From NCBI RefSeq assembly GCF_017654315.1, contig NZ_CP072203.1, forward strand, positions 4,650,001 through 4,714,000: a DNA stretch of 64,000 nucleotides. The letters run 5' to 3'. The notes under the pieces were generated by a model. That model saw only the letters and a list, made by a program, of their open reading frames with translations, did no database searches and had not been told where the DNA came from. Source of the stretch: Gordonia polyisoprenivorans (lineage in GTDB: Bacteria > Actinomycetota > Actinomycetes > Mycobacteriales > Mycobacteriaceae). Numbering within the stretch: the first letter of the stretch is position 1; the number at the start of each line of letters is the position of its first letter. The translations under genes were made by a program, and so were the position numbers. Positions 62,009 through 64,000 of the stretch are shown here, in pieces.

Positions 62009-62815
62009 CTAGATCCGATCTTCTTGGTCGAGCTTGACGAATTCGTGGTCGGTGAGGTTGTGCACCTCGATGACATCGCGGAATCCCAGATCCGAGAAGC
62101 CGCCGTTGACGTCGGCGGTGACGACGGTCTGGTGCCGGCCCAGGTCGATCAGCCGCTGCAGCAGCATGTGGGAACTGTTGACCCGATTGAGTCGGTCGAC
62201 TCCCCCCACCACCAGCAACTCCGGCCTGGCGACGTTGGCCACCGCGATGCGGAACAGCGCCGCGGTCAACTCGGGCAGTTCCTCGACGTAGGCGTCCATC
62301 GTCGGTAGCGCGTACGGGCCGAAGACCGGCCGACAGATCCTCTCGAGATCGTCGGCGTCGGCTTGCGGCACCCACTTGTACCAGGGCGCATGCCACCGGA
62401 TGGTCTCGGTGAGGACGTCGCGGACCCGGATCGTCTGCTCGATGTCGTCGACCTCGTCGATATCGGCGATCGCCGCCCGGGCGAACAGGTGCTGGGCCTT
62501 GTTGGTGCGTCCGAAGGCCGTGAGATGACCGGAGGACGGCTTCATCCGGCCGGCCAGCGTCAGCATCAGCGCCGTGCGGCCTCGACCGCCCGAACCGACC
62601 AGCACGGTGACGCCGCCCCGCCGAACGGTCAGGGTGGTGGGTCCGTAGATGTGGCCCCATGATGCCCGGACCCCGATGTCCTCGGCGATCAGCAGCGCTT
62701 CACCGGCGTCGGACGGGTCTGTCCGTGTGCCGGTCCCGGCGACGGGGATCTGTTCGGTCGGTGCTCCGTCGGCATCGTTGTCGTCCGGTCCGAAGTCGGC
62801 TCTCGCCTCTGTCAC
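62009..62815 (-). CDS. ABC transporter ATPase-like protein with degenerate Walker motifs
   Basis: 268 residues from GTG 62815, with GAGAAAGG five bases upstream. Order of ABC elements: ALLIAEDIGVRASWGHIYGP, Walker A region VLVGSGGRGRTALMLTLAG (residues 72-90), a signature-like YVEELPELTAALFRIAVANV, Walker B-like ELLVVGGVDRLNRVN, and TVVTADVNGGFSDLG. The Walker A lysine is arginine (GSGGRGRT) and neither LSGGQ nor a normal D-E pair is visible. It may bind nucleotide without efficient hydrolysis. It is the presumed partner of the YhgE/Pip protein. Confidence 0.8.
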   Translation of the reverse strand: MTEARADFGPDDNDADGAPTEQIPVAGTGTRTDPSDAGEALLIAEDIGVRASWGHIYGPTTLTVRRGGVTVLVGSGGRGRTALMLTLAGRMKPSSGHLTAFGRTNKAQHLFARAAIADIDEVDDIEQTIRVRDVLTETIRWHAPWYKWVPQADADDLERICRPVFGPYALPTMDAYVEELPELTAALFRIAVANVARPELLVVGGVDRLNRVNSSHMLLQRLIDLGRHQTVVTADVNGGFSDLGFRDVIEVHNLTDHEFVKLDQEDRI

Positions 62816-63571
62816 GGCTACCTTTCTCCCGTGCCCACACGCACGTTGTTGTCCGTGGCGGCCCGCTTTTGTTCGCTGACCGAAGAATCCACCATCTCGA
62901 CACTTCGCACGAATTCTCTGCACGCGGCCGTGAAACCAACGACGTCATCTAATCTCAGCGTTCGCCGATTCGCCAACAAACTTCCACTTCGCATCCGAGC
63001 GACAATCGTCTCGCGAGCAGCCCATCGATTCATCCGTTCGGACCAACGCGGCTCCCGGTACCGCGCTCGCGACCTCGCGAGATGCGGCTCTGCCGGGCTC
63101 GGGGCGAGCACTTTATCATCGGTATCGCCGCATTGTGGAGAAATCTTGGTGAATGCCGCCTCGGCCCGCGCCGATCATCGGTGTCGGCGGTGCACGAATT
63201 GTGACACAGATTTGTTGCCCATCTGTCCCGAATCCGATGTCTCGACCTCCGCTAGGGTGACGACGACAAGATCGGCTATCAGTCAGCATGATTCGGCGTC
63301 ACCGGGGTGATCGGAGTCGGCCCACGAGCGCCGCGGGCACCACATTCGAGGTGCGACATGGCCCGATTTGGGACATGATGCCGACGAATCTGCGACAGTT
63401 CTCGGCATAACCCAAAGAATCGAGCCGGACACGACGTGGCGACCTATCGGTACCGGGATAATCGGAGTCCGGGGTCGCGCACTTTTCACGGTCGCCCGAA
63501 AAGAATTCACCCCTGCAGCAGGACCACCACGCGTGCACCAGGCGCACGCCCTCGAGAAAGCGGACCCAACA
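62816..63571. other. 756-bp non-coding, A+T-richer divergent region
   Basis: No recognisable gene. Open frames on both strands lack similarity and codon bias (for instance 62818-63111 minus, ending two codons before the ATPase start). It must contain the promoters for the leftward ATPase-Pip-gad run and for the rightward amidase gene. Base composition is clearly less GC-rich than the flanks, which could attract Lsr2 or mark an old insertion. Confidence 0.5.
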
Positions 63572-64000
63572 ATGTGCACTCGCGTGATCTGGCCGGATGC
63601 CAACGGCTCGGTTGTCGTCGGTCGTAACATGGATTTCCACAAAGACCTCATGACGAACCTGTGGAAGCAACCCCGGGGAGTGCAGCGCGACGACGGGGTC
63701 AAGGGAGAACTCACCTGGACCTCGAAATACGGCAGCGTCATCGCCACCGCGTTCGACATCATCTCCGTCGACGGACTCAACGAGGCGGGCCTCGGCGGAC
63801 ACGTCCTGTGGCTGGCCGAGTCGACCTACGGACAACTCGACGAGTCCCGCCCGGCGTTGAGTCAGGCGATCTGGCTGCAGTACTTCCTCGACAATTTCGC
63901 CACCGTCGCCGAGGCGGTCGCCTGGATCGACGAGACGTCGGTGCAGGTCATCCAGATGCCCGATCCGACCGGTGGCAATCCGCCCACCATCCACCTCGCG
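63572..64000 (+). CDS. Choloylglycine hydrolase/penicillin V acylase-family amidase, incomplete at window edge
   Basis: 143 codons from ATG 63572 to the window end, open throughout. It begins M-C-T-R, so Cys2 would become the N-terminal nucleophile after Met removal, as in Ntn hydrolases of this family. Also visible: VVVGRNMDFHKDL (the conserved N-x-D/R pocket residues), SVIATAFDIISVDGLNEAGL, HVLWLAESTYGQLDESRPAL. No signal peptide. Substrates include bile salts, penicillin V or acyl-homoserine lactones; which one applies cannot be said. Confidence 0.88.
   Translation, partial: MCTRVIWPDANGSVVVGRNMDFHKDLMTNLWKQPRGVQRDDGVKGELTWTSKYGSVIATAFDIISVDGLNEAGLGGHVLWLAESTYGQLDESRPALSQAIWLQYFLDNFATVAEAVAWIDETSVQVIQMPDPTGGNPPTIHLA

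Noticed and set aside
62818..63111. 97-codon ORF ending next to the degenerate ABC ATPase
   Set aside because: No recognisable domain, weak codon bias and no ribosome-binding site; kept only as part of the intergenic description.

Overview
The window looks like chromosomal DNA of a mycolic-acid actinobacterium, most likely a Gordonia species. It is GC-rich, encodes Lsr2, WhiB1, WhiB7, SigH/RshA, PdtaS and AdnAB, and carries intergenic palindromic repeats of a kind I associate with Gordonia. About 7.4-57 kb follows, from memory, the gene order of Mycobacterium tuberculosis Rv3193c-Rv3223c, with two local differences: a nitrite/siroheme block inserted between the Rv3204 and Rv3205c equivalents, and no gpm2-entC between parA and the Rv3217c equivalent. 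The genus and all Rv correspondences are recalled, not searched.

Layout. 0-5.2 kb: a universal stress protein running off the left edge (apparent frameshift), two coupled fluoride channel genes behind a probable fluoride riboswitch, a FUSC-type membrane protein (second apparent frameshift), propionyl-CoA synthetase, a DUF2630 protein and Lsr2. 5.4-16.5 kb: phosphomannomutase, initiator tRNA, a UPF0182 membrane protein, then an envelope/proteolysis cluster (PPA1309-like protein, PDZ-Lon protease, DUF2342 zincin-like protein, an orphan cyclodehydratase-like protein and an ABC1/AarF kinase). 16.5-30.3 kb: whiB7 with a complete attenuation leader, then a DNA repair and redox group (uvrD2, mycoredoxin, nudC, a TrkA-domain K+ channel, adnB-adnA, lipV, an alkyltransferase-like gene). 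30.3-36.8 kb: one tightly overlapping operon narK-nirB-nirD-hemD/regulator-cbiX for nitrate/nitrite uptake, nitrite reduction and siroheme synthesis.

36.9-41.1 kb is the accessory part: a small membrane protein, arrays of short repeats, a DUF222/HNH endonuclease gene split by an IS3-family element with a 3-bp target duplication, and a nearly perfect 189-bp tandem duplication of palindromic repeats. 41.1-53.2 kb: TIGR02569 protein, MoeZ, DUF3152 metalloprotease-like protein, TetR regulator, DUF3107 protein, ferritin-like protein, RhlE helicase, a beta-propeller-like membrane protein, ParA, a small membrane protein, a lipid kinase and whiB1 with CRP-like sites. 53.2-56.7 kb: pdtaS, a 73-residue biotinyl carrier, the 24-residue ribosomal protein bL37, rshA and sigH with a SigH-type promoter.

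56.7-64 kb: a same-strand run of a degenerate ABC ATPase, a YhgE/Pip membrane protein, glutamate decarboxylase, a YrhK-like membrane protein and an AraC regulator, plausibly an acid or envelope stress unit that lacks an obvious GABA antiporter. After a 756-bp non-coding region, a choloylglycine-hydrolase-family amidase runs off the right edge.
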